Source: Thermoleophilia bacterium
GTDB lineage: Bacteria > Actinomycetota > Thermoleophilia > Gaiellales > Gaiellaceae
Direction of reading: 5' to 3'
DNA length: 5,386 nucleotides
Assembly: GCA_025927435.1 (NCBI GenBank)
Contig: JAICLM010000157.1
Coordinates: 1 to 5,386 of the forward strand
In this document: positions 4,809 to 5,386 of the stretch, piece by piece
How positions within the stretch are numbered: the stretch's first letter is position 1
Layout: the number at the start of each line of letters is the position of its first letter
The notes under the pieces: model-generated
What the model was told of the DNA's origin: nothing
The model's database searches: none
The model's input: only the letters and a program-made list of their open reading frames with translations
Translations under genes and position numbers: made by a program

Positions 4809-5386
4809 AGCCGCGCGATCTCGGGGACGAGGCGGCCTTCGTCCTCGACCTGCGCGTTCCAGGCCTTGAAGCCGTCGTCGAGCTCGTCGAGCTCGTGGCC
4901 GCGCCGCTCGAGCCGTACGGGCTGGGCGGAATCCGGGCTGACGCGGTACTGGTACCAGGACAGCTCCCAGGCGACCGTCACGGCCAGCTCGCCGGACGTG
5001 CCGGAGAGCGGGACGATGCTCGCGCTCGGCTCGCCCAGGCTCTTCGCGATGCCGCCGACGGTGCGCCGGTAGGCGCTGCCGTTGAAGAGGTCGGCGGCCT
5101 CGAGCAGCGCGACCTCACCGTCCGAGAGCTTGCGCAAGATTGGCTCCTGCCGCGCGAGCCCCTCGTCGTTGGTGCGTGTAAGCCCGAGAAACTCGACGAG
5201 ATTGCGCTTGCGGCGACGACGGCGGCCGTTCTCGAGCGTCGGCGTCGTCGGGGCGCCCTCCTTGATCCAGCCCGCCTCGGTCGCGAGCTCCTGGCAGAGC
5301 GGGCAGACGTCGACGAGCTCCGCGCCCTCCGACGGGGCGAAGCTCACGGCGCGCTCGCCCATCAGCAGCGTCCGCTCACAGACGGC
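4805..5386 (-). CDS. Cysteine-pair (probable zinc-binding) protein of unknown function, 5' end outside window
   Basis: The frame stays open to the window edge, giving 193 visible residues. The visible start VCERTLLMGE (2-11), followed by VDVCPLCQ (25-32), shows C3, C28 and C31. This pattern suggests a four-cysteine zinc site whose first cysteine, of a CxxC pair, lies outside the window. The ATG at 5362-5360 is therefore probably internal (M9), since starting there would remove C3. Next come EAGWIKEG (37-44) and a very basic stretch RRRRRKR (55-61). A longer conserved-looking domain follows, with ADLFNGSAYRRTVGGIAKSLG (about 98-118) and the aromatic motif VAWELSWYQYRV. I recall similar proteins as conserved hypotheticals of high-GC actinobacteria. 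Nucleic-acid binding is plausible from the zinc site and arginine run but not shown. There is no signal peptide in view. It converges on the HtrA gene with a 4-bp tail overlap. Confidence 0.85.
   Translation of the reverse strand, partial: AVCERTLLMGERAVSFAPSEGAELVDVCPLCQELATEAGWIKEGAPTTPTLENGRRRRRKRNLVEFLGLTRTNDEGLARQEPILRKLSDGEVALLEAADLFNGSAYRRTVGGIAKSLGEPSASIVPLSGTSGELAVTVAWELSWYQYRVSPDSAQPVRLERRGHELDELDDGFKAWNAQVEDEGRLVPEIARL

Noticed and set aside
5360..5362. ATG as the start of the last gene.
   Set aside because: The frame is open upstream to the edge and includes C3 of a likely four-cysteine site, and no ribosome site precedes the ATG, so it is more likely an internal methionine.
1..5386. 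The window length equals that of the phiX174 genome (5386 bases).
   Set aside because: The content is high-GC chromosomal genes with a tRNA and partial genes at both ends; nothing matches phiX174 genes. The length is coincidental.

Overview
This is a high-GC chromosomal window, very rich in G or C at third codon positions, with GTG and TTG starts. It looks like an actinobacterium. An RNase H domain close to the N-terminal half of mycobacterial Rv2228c and apparently leaderless starts support that. A Thermoleophilia-like soil lineage is my guess, not something the sequence proves. I see no mobile element, phage gene, CRISPR array or rRNA.

Layout. At 1-72 is the 3' end of a plus-strand gene whose stop codon sits inside a hairpin. 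The stretch 73-198 has no gene; it holds that hairpin's second arm, an 11-bp tandem repeat, a small inverted repeat and a terminator reading leftward. A tRNA-Gly(GCC) gene follows at 199-272 on the minus strand. From 3703 down to 287 runs a tight minus-strand gene string: a 75-aa unrecognised arginine-rich protein, an NAD(P)-dependent aldehyde dehydrogenase, an aldo/keto reductase, a stand-alone NIF3/YqfO-type insert domain, and a single-domain type 1 RNase H. Spacings are 19 bp, a 4-bp overlap (TTGA), 10 bp and a 4-bp overlap (GTGA). The tRNA begins 14 bp past the last stop, so all of this may end at the terminator at 168-192.

A 61-bp divergent promoter region (3704-3764) separates this string from a plus-strand, membrane-anchored HtrA/DegP-type serine protease with one PDZ domain (3765-4808). 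Its stop codon interlocks with the stop of a converging minus-strand gene (4805-5386, 5' end outside the window) that encodes a cysteine-pair, probably zinc-binding, protein of unknown role.

How the genes fit together. The aldehyde dehydrogenase and aldo/keto reductase are translationally coupled and both act on carbonyl compounds, so joint aldehyde handling is reasonable, but no substrate can be named. The NIF3-type and RNase H genes form a second coupled pair that resembles the mycobacterial Rv2230c-Rv2228c neighbourhood. HtrA suggests envelope protein quality control. I found no convincing new defence or mobile system. The most open items are the 75-aa protein, the partial cysteine-pair protein and the stand-alone NIF3-type domain.
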